Part shown: positions 10,344-23,859 of the stretch, piece by piece
Layout: every line of letters begins with the position of its first letter
How positions within the stretch are numbered: position 1 is the first letter of the stretch
NCBI GenBank assembly: GCA_026545765.1
Contig: CM048841.1
Coordinates: 103,761,542 to 103,825,541 of the forward strand
Length of the DNA: 64,000 nt
Direction: 5' to 3'
DNA from: Plantago major
Taxonomy: Eukaryota; Streptophyta; Magnoliopsida; Lamiales; Plantaginaceae
Program-made: the position numbers and the translations under genes
Notes under the pieces: generated by a model
The model's database searches: none
What the model saw: only the letters and a program-made list of their open reading frames with translations
Told to the model about the DNA's origin: nothing

Positions 10344-11977
10344 TTTCTTTTTACTTTTTTTGCATTTAGTTTTATAATTCTTCTTTATGATGTAACTTTT
10401 TTAATTTCGACTGTGTAATGGAACCTTACCTATACATTTTACTGTATAATGGAACTGAACAATATCCAGTTATACTGATATCGGACTCTATAGTATACAG
10501 TTCGACTGTATTATTGTTAATGTAAAATACAATAAATATACATAAAACTGTATATTGAAACTGTAAATATACAATCTGAATGTACATTTGAACTATACGT
10601 AAAAGTTACAAAAACAAAGAATAAAATGTGAAAGAACAAAATCTGAAATTGAACATTTTAAAAATAAAATAAATATTGCTATAAAATTATAAGTGAAAAT
10701 AATATATAAGATAAATTTTTAGAATTAGGTATTTTTAATTCAAGGATATAATAGTACATCAAGGGGTGTGTAAAGGTAAAAGGTTCTTTTTTGAATTGGT
10801 TTTCATTGTTCGGGTCTTTTTTTGAAAGTTTACGCACAAATGGATCTTTGGCACCACTTTTCCCACATAGCTAGACATGGCCGATTAGCCCTAATTAACT
10901 GTTTCACTGTAAAATGTAAATGTAAGTGAAATTAAACTCGTGCATTATAATCGTAGTGTCGTTTTTAACCACCTATTATTATTACATTTTTGTAAGTGAG
11001 GTTATAATTATACGGTTGCAGTCAGCAATTTTAGATTTTCGATTATGATGTGGTTAGCTCTAGTCGTAGCAGGTTTATTTTGCTCTCGATTTTGTACTTC
11101 CAAAGTTCTAGTGTGGCCGAAGTGTATTGGAAGTTAATTTTGTTTATGTTGAGTTTATATTTAGAATTGAAGTGAATGGACACATAACTAATTAGGGCTT
11201 AATAGGGTTATTTGCAACCATTTTAGTAAGATCAATTTAATGAGAAGTTGGTAACGTGTACCATGTAAAAGCTCCATTTGAGCCGTTAATAGCTCCATGT
11301 CGGAGTTGTTCTCAAGCTCCAATTTGATGAGGATGATTTCATATCTGGGTTTGATAATTAGAACTTTTTAGGGGGTTATATTGCATTTTTATTTTGGTAA
11401 GTTTGAAAATAGAAGAGAGTTTTAGGGCTTCTAAAACTTGTTTGGGGCTATTTTGTAGTAAAATGAAGATTTCTAAGGTAAATGAAAATTGTTTGAAAGT
11501 TTAAATTACATATAATTCATAGTGATATAATTAGGAAAAATAAGAAAATGTCAAAAATAGAAAAATAGCTGAAAACCACCAAGTGGCTTTTCCCCTTACC
11601 ACATCACCAAAACCACTAGCCACATCAGCATTTGTTCGACAGAATGGACCTATATATAATTGTTTGAAACATTACATTTAATTTTTTCAACCTCGTTGTA
11701 ATTTTTCAAAGATCAGAACTAATGTGTGAGGGCATATAACAGGAGTATATGAAATGTTATGTAGAATTAAAATTCATGAAGGACTAAGGGGTGTTTACAT
11801 AGTTTTGAATTACAAGTCTGTCTCCTTTCGGTTCAATGAGGGGCGGGCCTAGGAGGTCTCCCAAAATCCCAATACTAATTATAGATTCTACGTTGAATCG
11901 GGGAAGATAAAAAAAATTAAATGTGATGTTTTTGAAAATTTAGAAGTTATCCCCCTAATTTTCGAAATTACCTTATA
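10344..11977. other. Intergenic, AT-rich
   Basis: No coding region or RNA gene was seen. Words near 11645 (AATGGACCTATATATAATTG) resemble a stretch just inside the right end of the small MULE at 59203-59836, so a decayed MULE end may lie here. Confidence 0.5.
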
Positions 11978-12222
11978 CTCCATCCGTTCCAAAGAAATCT
12001 TTCCATTTTATTATTTTGTAATCTGCTTGTTGTATTGTAAATTCGATAATATAATAGTAAATAATTTAATAAAACGTATAATGAAAATTTAATAATTAAA
12101 TTTTTATTATATAATTTTATTAAATTATTTACTATTATAGTTTAAGAGTAATTCGCGATTAAAGTCGAAGACAGTTGACCGGTTAAAGTCAAAATGAAAA
12201 GATTTCTTTGGAACGGAGGTAG
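11978..12222. mobile_element. Stowaway-type MITE (Tc1/mariner)
   Basis: The left end reads CTCCATCCGTTCCAAAGAAA and the right end, read inward, CTACCTCCGTTCCAAAGAAA. TA dinucleotides flank both ends (11976-11977 and 12223-12224), the target duplication of Tc1/mariner elements. The 245-base interior is AT-rich and non-coding, with long AT-rich inverted words that would fold into a hairpin. Similar elements lie at 33151-33286 and 55301-55493. Confidence 0.9.
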
Positions 12223-15200
12223 TATATAATTAGATCTTGGAAAACACGTCTCTGCACTAATAAACCTGCTTATGCAATTTAGCGGGTTTGCCAACAAAGT
12301 CGAAAATCTCGACAATGAAGTGTCATGTTTCAAGGGGCTGGATTGTCAATACAATTCCACCCTTACTATATTTAGAAGTGGATATCGTATGGCATGTAAC
12401 AATTCCACCCTTACTTTTCATCTGCTTGTCCTAAAAGATTAGCGCCTTGACTTTATCACATTGCTAAAAGTTTTTGCGTATAAAACAAGCAAAAGCATAT
12501 ATTCAGTAAAATACAAAATCATATCCTATGTGAGTTGTTATGCCATCAAGCATCAGCATGTACCACCCTGAAGACGGGTTTATTCTACGCTGATGTTGTC
12601 GGTTGCACCCACCGCTCACGATTCACAAACAATATATGAATTGATCCACATTATAATCGTTATGGTTATGACATTGGATTGGCCGTTGTTTCTTCAATTA
12701 AAAGAAAAACATCACTTTTCTCTTGGCCGCCTATATTCGTACACAAAATTCCCACCATCTACATTCTTAAACTACAGAAAAGGGAGAAAGCTTTGAAATT
12801 GAATGACAGAAAAGAGAAAACAAGAGTGCTCCTAGTATGCTTCAGATGATTTAGCATGTGCAAGTACACTAATAATAAGAACACATACAAGCTTAGCTAG
12901 TGAAGTGATCCACTAGTTGTTTCAACTCAAACGAGCTTGGAAAAAAATATGTATGGGTGAAGGATGAAAGGTGCCGTTTGATATTTCAAGTATAAGTATA
13001 ATGTTTTAAATAATATCAATAATAATGTTTTATGGTATAAACATTTTTATGTATATAATATTGATGTTCTTTATAACATCCCTAATATTTCTGGTTTAAA
13101 TGTAATGTTTGTCGGTTTATTTGAATATCGTATTTTACGGTACTCGAATGATACTTTCTCAACAAAATAGTGACAAGAAAAATGGGTCCCTTTCATCCCC
13201 AAAAACAATGATCTGGTAAACAACACCATCAATGGCACTCCGAGGCCCGAGCTATGTGGAATTGTATCTATCTAGGGTGAATATAATGGTATTGGACCGT
13301 TGGTTTCTAAGCCCGCCGTTTAATAGATTCGGAGGAGAATACATCACGTCATTCCGGAGTTTATGTATTACATCAATTGTATTTTGATTCCACCTAATCA
13401 AAGTTCAGTCTGCCGGAAGATTTATCGAAGTACTATATTAGGTTTATTCGTAACTTATAGTACTAAAAGTGACAGTGGAAAATATACAATATATAGTGAA
13501 TTACATATATTATGAGACAAAATAATTTTTCCTCAGTAGCACATGTAACCTATTCTTATTAGAAAATTATATTAACAAAAATATGTAAAAGTTGTGTTGC
13601 GATGTGAAATAGAACTGCGTTGGAACATCTATTATACTTTTTATAATTTTTAATCAGAGTATTTATAAAGTTTTGATGACTAAAAAAAGAAACTATTAGA
13701 TGGTTGTTAATACATCAATATTCACCTTTAAAATAGTTGATTATACGAATTATTATCTTAATCCCAATCTCAAGTTCTCGACTTTCCGTGTTTGTTTTTT
13801 CGATCAACCACTTACAAGTTCTCGAATCAATCTTAAACTACATACGGCTGGTCCACTGTTTGGTTCACTGGGCCAAGCAAGAAAATTCAATAGCCATCCT
13901 GCTGAAGCACTGAAAATCCAATTGCCATGCTTCTGGCTGCTCTGATGTTGAGCAGAATAATACTGCAGGAGTATCAGAACAAGAATATATGTCCATCATT
14001 TCATACCATCTCCTTAAACAATGTGCCCTTACTATCCTACTCTTTGTTGCCCTCTACGTGTTTGATGAAATGCTTTCCTTTTCATTTCATCAAATGTCGT
14101 TAGTTTAGCTTCTTTTGTGTTTTGTTTGCTTTTGTTCTGGTAACGCATTACTTGATACACTTGCGATTGAAGAGACATTGAACTTATGTAGACCACGTCT
14201 ATAACTTTTTAATTGATATTACTCGTACGTTTTGTTCTAGGATTGCAAGTTTAGTAATGATGTCGCTTACCCGCTTGGTGATTCTAAGATTCTATTAACA
14301 CCAAGATGGGTACATCCATATGATTGAACTTTCTGAAAATTGACAATTTGGTTTCTTCATCTTCTAGCTAACATTGTCATGATTGTCTAAAATGTCTTTG
14401 AATGTTTGAGTTACTCATCTTTGGAGAGAGGCAGACATGGTTGATCACAGCCAAGTTGCATTATGTAGTGTAAATGGTCTGTATGTATGGACCAGTCCAG
14501 TGTCTGTATGTATATGTTCGGATTTGTCAAGGCCTTTGCAAACCCGGTCATTACAAGAATATTCAACCTACTAATTAACACATAGAATAGGTTAAGATTA
14601 GAAAAAACTAGACCGGGTTTACAAGAATTGTGTACACGCCCGAGCATGTAGACGGTCACTGGAGCAGGTCCATCCAAGCACTAGAGCCGTTCAATATCTG
14701 CTTCTGTGGGGGCCTGTGTTTTTCGTAGTGTGTGCTCTTACCCTCTATACAACAAGATCTTTTCCAATGAATAGGGGCAATTGTCCCCCATTGGATTCCC
14801 TGGTTGTTTCACTATCACACCCCAAAACAGCCCAATTCTTGACTCTGCTCTGCAGTTTACACACTGCTATCTCCATGCCTTGGGACTTCATATTTTCATT
14901 TCAAGACAAAACTAGTAGCATTTTAAAACCCTTTCCTTATTTGCCCATTGCATGTATTTTTCCCATTTAATTCATTCCCCAATCAGAGGATGTTGACTCA
15001 TACAAACACAGAGCTAACAGGGAAAAACATCAAAAAGCAAAGCAGATTTAAAACTGGGTATTTATTATACTTACTATAATAACTCTCAGCTCAAAGACAT
15101 GTGTCTAAATACATGCCACAAAGTTCAACCCAATTTGTCTTGTAATAGTGTGGTTTGCTATAAAGATGACACCTTTTTTACTGATCACTAGTTACCAACT

Positions 15201-15600
15201 TACCAGTTACCCTTACATGCAAAATCTGAGTCAAGAAATTGCGTGTCATGTTCTGTCATAGGTTTCATCATCTTTTGGAACTAAGTAGAACAGGTTAAAA
15301 AAGCTCTCTTGGGATAACAAAAGAGCCCAAAATATGCTCCTAGAAACAGCTGATAAGCAATAGAGTCCTCTTCCCTTTTGCTTTCTTGTTAATTTTACAT
15401 ATATTACATCTAAAAACTCTTACCTTTTTTCCATCATTTTCCGTTGCAGCAAGTGTTGTTTTATAGTTACAGACACCTCCATACCTCTTCTGTTCCTCCA
15501 CCACGTGTTTTTTCACCGCTACCACCTCCCCTCAATATATTTCCCTCACTTCCTTCACTTGTTGGTTTCTTCTCAGTAATGGGTGTTCAGCTCTTGATCA
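12223..15600. other. Intergenic and upstream region of the PDAT gene
   Basis: No convincing gene was found. A 200-base AT-rich block near 12960-13160 belongs to a dispersed family also seen near 22060 and 50820. The last few hundred bases before 15600 are pyrimidine-rich, as in a plant 5' leader. TATA-like CAATATATTT near 15533 may serve the PDAT gene. Confidence 0.5.
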
Positions 15601-15628
15601 CCTCTTGCTAGTTGATCAGTTTCACAAC

Positions 15629-18600
15629 ATGGGTTCAATTATTCGATTCCGAAAACTCTGTTTTCTTGTCCCAGCAAAGAGTTCTTCTCCTTGCAATGAA
15701 AAACCAATATCTGAACAGAAGCAAGTTGATCAAAAAAGTTTCACTAGTGTGAGTCCTGATGTATTAGAAGAGGAGCCAAAAAAGAAGAGGCAAAGAAGGT
15801 CTAATAGAGAATGGCGGTGCATAGACACTTGCTGCTGGACAATCGGTTGTTTGTGCACAATTTGGTGGCTGATGTTGTTTATGTACCATTGTTTGCCACC
15901 GAGTTTGTTGGGTATACAGACGCCGGAACCGCCCGGCACGCGGCTGAGGAGGGAGGGAGTAACTGCACTTCACCCTGTGGTTTTGGTTCCAGGCATTGTC
16001 ACCGGTGGTTTGGAGCTGTGGGAGGGGAGACCTTGCTCTGAAGGACTTTTTCGACAGCGGCTTTGGGGTACTGGTAGCTTCAGTGAAATTTTCAAGAGGT
16101 TTGCCTTTTGTTCAAAAGATTATTATATGTTTCCGTTATGTTTTGGGTTATAATGTTGGATTGTGAAAGTAGAAAAGGTGTGTGGAAATTATAAGTTGTT
16201 ATGATGAAATTTTAGGCCTATTCTTGGTTATGACTTGATTTTGACGTTATGCTTATTATTATTATTATTATTATTAATAATGTATTAAAGCTTGGTTTTT
16301 ACACTGGCAAGGTGGATTAATCATTTAATTGGTTAATATGTGAGATAATATCCAATTGGCATATGGTTCGATTCTCGAATTTGTTCCTATGGCACTGAAC
16401 TCCTGAACCTTCTAGGTATGAGCCCTGTTGCATTAGTAGTGCGGTTTACCTGACATTGGTTTGTAGTCTATTGTGTAAGCCTTGAGTTTTCCATGTCATC
16501 TTACAGGAAATGTTTTTTTTGGATTTATATGTTTTGTTCGTTTCTTTACTGGAAATGTTTTGAAGATTGAGCCCGGAGTTGTATTAGAAGCCTAATTGTG
16601 TTAGAGATGAATTTTTAGGCCTCTGTGTTGGTTGGAGCATCTATCTCTGGACAATGAAACCGGGCTTGATCCGCCTGGAATTCGGGTTCGGGCAGTTCCG
16701 GGCCTGGTGGCAGCTGATTACTTTGCTCCTGGATACTTTGTTTGGGCCATACTGATTGAGAATTTGGCTCGCATTGGGTATGAAGGGAAGAACATGTACA
16801 TGGCTGCTTATGACTGGAGATTGTCATTTCAGAATACGGAGGTATATATTATTAGCTTCTTGATCATATAATTAAAATGACTGATATTTGCTATGATCTA
16901 CGCATTTATATGTAATTACATCTTGCTCTTGAATAGAACTAACTAGACAGAATAGCTGCTACGTGGTCTGCAATAAATGAACTTGTCATTCTCTGAAGAT
17001 TTTAATAGATGATGATCATAGCAATAGTTTCATTCATGCATTTGTGATATTGTCATTATCTTGTATTGATGATGTGTATGATTTGTTTGTTGGATTTTTT
17101 AATTGCATTGTGCTTTCTGCTAATTAATTTGTACTCCAACAAGCAGACGAGGGACCAAGCTCTGAGTAGATTGAAGAGCAAAATCGAGCTTATGTATTTG
17201 ACAAATGGATACAAGAAAGTTGTGGTGGTGCCTCATTCAATGGGTGCGATATATTTCCTTCACTTCATGAAATGGGTAGAGTCTCCACCTCCTATGGGAG
17301 GTGGTGGTGGCCCGGATTGGTGTTCGAAGCATATTAAAGCGGTGATGAACATTGGTGCAACGTTTCTTGGTGTCCCAAAAGTTGTTGGTAATCTTCTGTC
17401 TGCTGAGAGCAAAGATGTTGCGTGTATCAGGTTAGTCAATGCAGAATATACCAATCCCACTGGCTTTCTGTTGTACAGTTCTTGGTAGAATTACACTACA
17501 CTTGAGTTTATACGTAAATGACCATCTTCGTGATTTTCCAGAACTATGGCTCCTGGTCTCTTGAATTCTGATATTCTTGGGATTCAAACATTGGAACATG
17601 TGATGCGTGTATCACGAACATGGGACTCGATTATTTCTTTGTTTCCTAAAGGTGGAGACACGATTTGGGGTGGCATGGATTGGTCTCCTGAAGAAAATCA
17701 TTTCTGCGATTCATCAAAGACCAAGAACCATAAGCCAGTTGACGTGACACAGAACACCTCTGATGTTGCTAGATTGAGTAGATTCCAAGTCGTAGAGCCT
17801 ACAAGGTATGGAAGGATCGTCTCGTTTGGAAAGGAAGCATCAGAATTGCATTCGTCAGAGCTCTCTACTCTTGCCTCCCAGGTGAATATATATGTCTATT
17901 TCTTCAAATGTTAATCATCTCAGTTTATGATCTGGATTCTTATACGTCGTTCTTCAACTTCATAGGTGCAGGAACATGATTCTTTGCACAATAGAACGTC
18001 CTTGGTGTCTAATGCATCATGTGGGAAAGTATGGACAGAGTATGATGAGTTGAGCGGAGAAACCATTTCGAAAATTGCTCGATACAAGGCATATACAGCG
18101 AGCAGTTTGTTGGATCTTGTTCGGTCTATTGCTCCAAAGATGATGAAGCGGACTGAAGCTCATTTCTCGCACGGTGTAGCTAAAAACTTGGATGATCCGA
18201 AGTATGAGCATTATAAGTACTGGTCCAATCCACTTGAGACCAAGTAAGCAAGCCTCCCTATAATCTGTCGCATTAAAGCTCTTTCTCGTGTAGAGATGAT
18301 TGCACAAAAAACCCGTGTATTACACGTGAAGTCAGTGGATTGTTAGGACAATAGAGATACTTAGATTCGTTTTACTGGTTAGAATTCATCTTACATCTAC
18401 AAGGTCCAATGGACTAATCAATATTTCCCCATATTTTCTAGATTGCCTAATGCACCGGACATGGAAATCTATAGTCTCTATGGAGTCGGAATTCCAACAG
18501 AACGCTCGTACGTGTACAAGCTATCCTCCTCCGGCAAGTGCAGAAGCATTCCTCTCCAAATCGATGGCTCTGCCGATGGAGGTAAGAATGGATGCCTGAA

Positions 18601-18925
18601 GGGTGGAGTATACTTTGTGGATGGTGATGAAAGTGTACCTGTTTTGAGTGCCGGTTTCATGTGTGCCAAAGGTTGGAGAGGCAAAACACGGTTCAATCCC
18701 TCAGGAAGTCCTGTGTACATAAGAGAGTACAAGCATAAAGCACCAGCGAATTTTCTCGAAGGGAGGGGCCTAGAAAGTGGTGGACATGTTGATATAATGG
18801 GGAACGTCGCGTTAATTGAAGATGTATTGCGTGTGGCGGCTGGAGCATCTGGCGTAGAGCTTGGAGGAAATAGATTTTATTCGGATATCATCAAAATGTC
18901 AGAGAAAATAAATCTTCGCTTATAA
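15629..18925 (+). CDS. Phospholipid:diacylglycerol acyltransferase (PDAT)
   Basis: PDAT moves an acyl chain from phospholipid to diacylglycerol to make triacylglycerol, without acyl-CoA, at the ER membrane. Six exons fit by eye: 15629-16098, 16619-16841, 17147-17430, 17542-17881, 17966-18243 and 18442-18925. They give about 692 residues; plant PDATs are usually near 670. A basic KKKRQRR patch at about 51-57 precedes one membrane segment (about 66-87), so the catalytic part probably faces the ER lumen. Family signs are LVPGIVTGGLELWEG, the lipase-like PHSMG with Ser near 262, PMGGGGGPDWC, and KGGDTIWGG with MDWSPEE. Asp in DGDESVP and His in GHVDIMGN complete the expected triad. The start is the ATG that begins MGSIIRF. 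The gene looks intact. It cannot be assigned to PDAT1 or PDAT2 with confidence. Confidence 0.93.
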
Positions 18926-20179
18926 GAGCGATTGAAAGATTCCGTTTCTGAGAACGAGACCAGGAAGTTTGAGATATCTGGATGACAGCATGCGAAGGAC
19001 CAAGTGATGCACTGGCATTAGGCCGGACATGATGTTTCTATCGGATGAACATGCCATGGTTTGCCTCGGATTGACCTAAGCTTTTGTTGATTAGTGTAAC
19101 AGCCTCTTGTAATCATATGAATAAATCTTGTTGTCCTCATTGTAAGTTCTGTAATCAAATGAATTTTTGTCCTGAAGCTGTTCTTTGTGGTCTCAAAATG
19201 GTCTGGAAATGCTAGTTTATCTGTAAATGTCGAAATTAAGCTTCATTCGGACTTCAGAGCATATAACACATGGGAATTTGACATGAAATGTACACACAGC
19301 CATGCCACTTCAGGAAATAGTCTATAGCAGAACCCTGGGAAATTACGCACAGACCCTCCATTAAAATTTAAAAGTCGTTCTCAAGAACACCTCCTCGATT
19401 TTGGAATGTCTAGGGAAAAATACTTGCCTAGCTACAATTAATTTCGTATATCATGTCCTCATATTGTCCTAGCCCGATTGTCTATATATACAAGACTACC
19501 ATACAAAGGTACATACAGTTTAATCGACTCTCAAGTCTACTCTTAATATATTATCCCTTCAGGTATGTTAAATCATAACCCGGCCTGACCAAAGGATTGC
19601 CGCTAAAACTAACCGTTTTGCAAGTATCATCGGATTACAACTCTCGGAGACGGAATTAGGATTTTGGCACTAACACAGTTATTGGATCTAATCCACCACT
19701 AAAATCAGAAATTCCGAAGGTCAGATACCCATATAATTTTCCATTACAATAGGGTGGATTTTGTTGGTAAGGGATAAGAATGTGTGTTACAAGCCAATAC
19801 AGCTCATAACAACATTTGGGCAAGACACTCCAGCATATGCTTTAGTTGGAACCACTGCTAATTCTTTGAACATTTTCTCTAGCGAAGTAGCAATTTCTCA
19901 AATTCAGATTTAACAATGCCTGTAAGGTATAAGATAATTCAACTTTGATCCCAAAACTAGCTAAAAACAGCAAAAAAACTCTGAATTTATATTCCTGTTT
20001 TATTAACTTCTGTTAAGATCACATGAACTTTAAGTGACACAAAATCTAAGATGCTGCCATTTCAACCAATTAGTAGGCAATTATACAACCTTCCAAAAGC
20101 CTATTTAAATAGCCATGCTATCTTTCTGCTCTTAACCACCTTTGCCTCAAGACATCACTAAGATAAATCTGTAGAAACC
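18926..20179. other. 3' end of PDAT gene and promoter of GDSL gene
   Basis: The first 200 bases are likely 3' UTR, with an AATAAA-like signal near 19121. No gene was seen further on. Near 19350 the words GGGAAATTACGCACAGACCC resemble a single MULE end without a partner. The part before 20180 holds the GDSL promoter. Confidence 0.55.
20101..20112 (+). promoter_or_regulatory. TATA-like box of the GDSL gene
   Basis: CTATTTAAATAG stands about 70 bases before the ATG at 20180, a normal distance for a plant core promoter with a short leader. It is also a perfect palindrome. The transcription start is inferred, not seen. Confidence 0.5.
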
Positions 20180-21632
20180 ATGATCAGCATTTCAAGTTTT
20201 TTCGCTGTCTACTCGACTCTTCTTGTAGTAGTTTACCTTGCCACGATAAACGCTCAGCCTCTAGTTCCTGCATTGATCATATTCGGAGACTCAGTAGTCG
20301 ATGTGGGAAACAACAACTATCTTGAAACGCTTGTCAAAGCGAATTTCCCACCTTATGGAAGGGACTTCATTAAACACAAACCAACTGGCAGATTTTGTAA
20401 TGGAAAACTTGCCACAGACTTCACTGGTATTTCCCATCTTTCTCACCAACTTTTCCTAATTCAGTTCATTTAACTAAGATAATCATGTTCCTCTTCTTTT
20501 CCTTAAATCTTTTGCAGCTGAGAATCTTGGATTCACTTCATATCCACCAGCCTATCTAAGCAAGCAAGCTAGAGGGAAACACCTCTTGATCGGTGCTAAT
20601 TTTGCCTCTGGCTCTTCCGGTTATTATGACACTACTGCAAAAATCTGGGTAAGCATGGAAACCAACTGATACATATAAAAACAGGAAATGTATAAACCTT
20701 TTGAAGATGATTTGTGATCTGTCCTTGTGGTTTTGTAGGAGGTTCTTCCATTAACCAAGCAGGTTGAACTATACAAGGATTACCAGAAGAAACTAGTTGG
20801 AGTTGCAGGGAAATCCAACGCTTCCTCAATCATATCCGGTGCAATCTACTTTGTTAGTTCCGGAAGCAGTGACTTTGTCCAAAACTATTATGTTAATCCT
20901 CTCCTGTACGAGAAGTACACAACCGATCAGTTTACAGACATTCTATTGGAATCGTACAGTAAATTCATTCAGGTAACACATACTAATTCCTATTTATGTT
21001 CATATCGTGGTCTTAAATAACAACGCGTCCAGCCATCCAGTATCAGGTACAATTATTCCAACCGTTTTTTCTCTTTTCGTTCTTTTCATCGTATATGCAG
21101 GATATATACAAGTTGGGAGCGAGAAACATTGGAGTGACAACATTGCCACCACTAGGATGTACACCAGCAGTGATCACCATATTCGGAGAGGACAGCAACG
21201 AATGCGTTGAGAAAGTTAACAAAGCAGCAGTTTCATTCAACAACAAGCTGAACTCCACATCTATAAAGTTGCAGGGCAAGTTATCGAAACTGAACCTTGT
21301 CATCCTGGATATCTATCAGCCTTTACATGACCTAGTCACCAAGCCTAGTGATTACGGTAACCATCACATTAGCCTATCCTTGCTCACATAGTTTATCTGC
21401 ATTGTGTATCCTAATTCCTAACCTAACCGATGATGCAGGTTTCGCCGAAGCAAGGAAGGCATGCTGTGGAACAGGACTAGTGGAGACATCTATACTGTGC
21501 AACGCGAAGTCACCGGGAACATGTAAGAACGCATCGGAGTATGTATTCTGGGATGGATTTCATCCAACAGAGACTGCAAATAAGATTCTGTCAGATGATT
21601 TACTGGCTGCTGGAATCTCCCTCATTTCTTGA
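20180..21632 (+). CDS. GDSL esterase/lipase
   Basis: A secreted serine esterase of the plant GDSL (SGNH) family; substrates vary and cannot be read from sequence. Five exons fit: 20180-20426, 20518-20648, 20739-20972, 21101-21356 and 21439-21632, for 353 residues, the usual family size and exon number. A signal peptide covers about residues 1-25. Block I is [12 protein letters not shown] with the nucleophile Ser38. The block III region reads [11 protein letters not shown], and block V is DGFHPTE with Asp328 and His331. The Cys-rich KACCGTG and LCNAK parts fit the extracellular enzymes of this class. In block III the usual Asn-Asp pair is Ser-Asp, a change I recall in other plant members. It lies head-to-tail after the PDAT gene, but no shared control is evident. 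Confidence 0.93.
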
Positions 21633-22460
21633 TCACTTGCCAGCAAACTATTAACATTTTTCTTTGTCAAGTTTGCTATTTATGCTTTGTTACAACTTTG
21701 TGTGAGTTATCTAAGGTTTAATAATGTGTAAATTGATGGTTGTAACTTTCTTTGAGCTGCTATGGACTATGTATGTTATTCATGTAAAAATAAATGAAAA
21801 TTTACTTTAATGATGGATTGGATTGCATACTTATTGGATGTGTAGCTACAAAATCAAAATCAAAATGAATGTTACTGCAGTTACATTAGGCCAAAGTGGA
21901 GGATTCGTTTGATAGGCAAAATCTGTCCCCTAAACTTGAGTGAGTCACTGGACCAAAAATAGGAATAATTTTTATTACTCTTACATTATAATGTAAGAAC
22001 TCTAGATAAACATAAAATCCTCCAAAAGTTAGTACATGCATTAGTGATGTATCTAAGAGACCGATTGGTATTCTTATCTATAAGTATAATATTTTAAACA
22101 TTATAAATAATATTTTATGAGTTGACATTTTATGCCATTTTTTAGTGTGACACTTATGTTTTTAACAAACACCCTAATGTAGCTCAAAAAAATAAAATCC
22201 TAATGTGTATGTCAATTAATGCCGACCCTTTTGATATATTTTAAGACAGTATCTCAAGCTTAAAACTTTCTTTTCAATAAAATTATATTATGAAATTAGA
22301 TTAGTCAAAGTGGTTTTGGCTCTAAGGTGAATTTATGTCTTTGACTGTTTGAGTCTAATCGCCCCACAATAAGTTGCGACTTTTATATTGTTTGCAGTTT
22401 ATTGCGAGAGCACGGGATAATACCTATATATATGGCCTACATTTGAGGAGGAAGGTAGAA
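21633..22460. other. 3' end of GDSL gene and RMI2 promoter region
   Basis: An AAATAAA signal near 21788 suits the end of the GDSL transcript. A block near 22060-22190 belongs to the AT-rich dispersed family also seen near 12960 and 50820. No gene was seen. Confidence 0.55.
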
Positions 22461-23859
22461 ATGGACTATAGTCTAGCAGCACTGAAGCTTCTGTGCACAC
22501 ATCTAGACTCCGCTCTGCAAACGGATTCGCCGTGCTCCTTCACTCTCGGCGGCATTCTCTTCCAACGCGTTTGGGTTCAGGTCAGTTCTCCTTTCTTCTC
22601 CAATTCACTAATTCATTCATTTCTATCATCGATTTTGATTTGATTTTCCCCAAATTAATCAAACAAACAAACCCTAGCTTAACCTGATAGTCTCACTCAC
22701 TCATCGCAGGGTGTTCTCGTCGCAGAATCTACTCCTCCGTCTGATTCAGACCACCGTGGCCGTGGACACCTCCTCGACGACGGCACTGGTATCATCGAGC
22801 TCGGTCTTCCCGACCATTTCCTCGAACGCCATTGGGAACCTGGTACTTCATTACCTCACTTTACCCCTTTCTTTCTCTATTTCAAATCCAATCTAATCTC
22901 ATCTTCTTAGGTGTATTGCTCTCCTCTTTAAATGAAAACTGTTTATTTCAGTTCAGACTTAGGTGTTTTTTTATACAAAAAGAATAGAGCTAAGTTATGT
23001 TCTTTGTAAAAAACTTTAATTTTTAGTAGAGTCTACCATGTAATTTCGTATTTTTACCGTCGGTTATTTTATTATTGTTCATTTATTTTGATTGGACTCT
23101 ACAAAGACTTTTCTCATATTTTATAGGCAATTTATTTGTCCAATACACCAATATTATTATTATTCTCACCAATACCATTGACGAATATAGTTGTATTAAC
23201 TTGTGTGAAAAAACCAAAACATCTTATATTGAAAATGGGAAAGATTACTTGCTTTATTGAATTTTTGTATTTAAATGTTGGGTAAAATTCTCCTGGATAT
23301 CGTCTAGAGTGAAGATAAAAAAACGAAGAAATTGTTTTTCATGAACAAAAAATGCTGTTAACAAAATAGATGTTTTGCTTAAGAACAGACCGTCTCCACT
23401 CTCCTGCAAGACTCTGTGTTTAATGATTACCTTTGGTTTTTCCATAGGGACGTATGTTATGGTGGTTGGAGCCTTAGCTTTTCTCGAGCCTTTTATTCAT
23501 CCGGTCATCAAGGTACATAGCTTGCTTTCCAGATTAGATCGAGCTTCACTGCTACAACTATGCAATTTTCGGAGTTCACTTATCATAGTTTGATGTAAAA
23601 AAAATTGTGGTGTTGAGCTTGCTATGAGTTATTTTGTGAATTGTTGGGATCAGTGTAAGCGTGATTGAAATGGATTACGATCGTCCAGGTTCAGCATACA
23701 TATGAATATGATGTACTGGTTTAGTGCTGAATGATGTAATCTGCTTCACAGGTTCACAAAATTGTTGATTTATCGGCATGTCCCAATCGGGAGGCAATGT
23801 GGTATCTTGAAGTTATGGAGGCATTCAAGCTCTTTTATCAACCTAGTTTTAGAGACTGA
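22461..23859 (+). CDS. RMI2: RMI2-like OB-fold protein (RecQ-mediated genome instability 2)
   Basis: RMI2 is a small OB-fold subunit of the RecQ helicase-topoisomerase III-RMI complex, which dissolves recombination intermediates and limits crossovers in the nucleus. Four exons fit: 22461-22580, 22710-22842, 23448-23512 and 23752-23859, for 141 residues. The start MDYSLAALKLLC, the TLGGILFQRVWVQG strand region and the GTGIIELGLPD strand match what I recall of plant RMI2, and the length fits. The later YVMVVGALAF and IKVHKIVDLS parts look like OB-fold strands. Frames join cleanly across every intron, and no break was seen. The call rests on recalled family sequence; a generic OB-fold protein is the alternative. 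Confidence 0.8.

Noticed and set aside
3998-10851. A larger terminal-inverted-repeat element with ends GGTGTCC...CCATTTG and CAAATGG...GGCACC
   Set aside because: The match is short and gapped, no flanking duplication was found, and the left edge overlaps the solo LTR's target site.
14411-14677. An 88-residue minus-strand frame
   Set aside because: No domain, splice context or biased composition; it holds a short inverted AAACCCGGTC pair but nothing gene-like.
19340-19370. A MULE terminal repeat
   Set aside because: The words resemble MULE ends, but no partner end or 9-base duplication was seen.
22461-23859. Reading the small four-exon gene as a transposon-borne frame
   Set aside because: Clean intron phases and recalled similarity to plant RMI2 favour a host gene.
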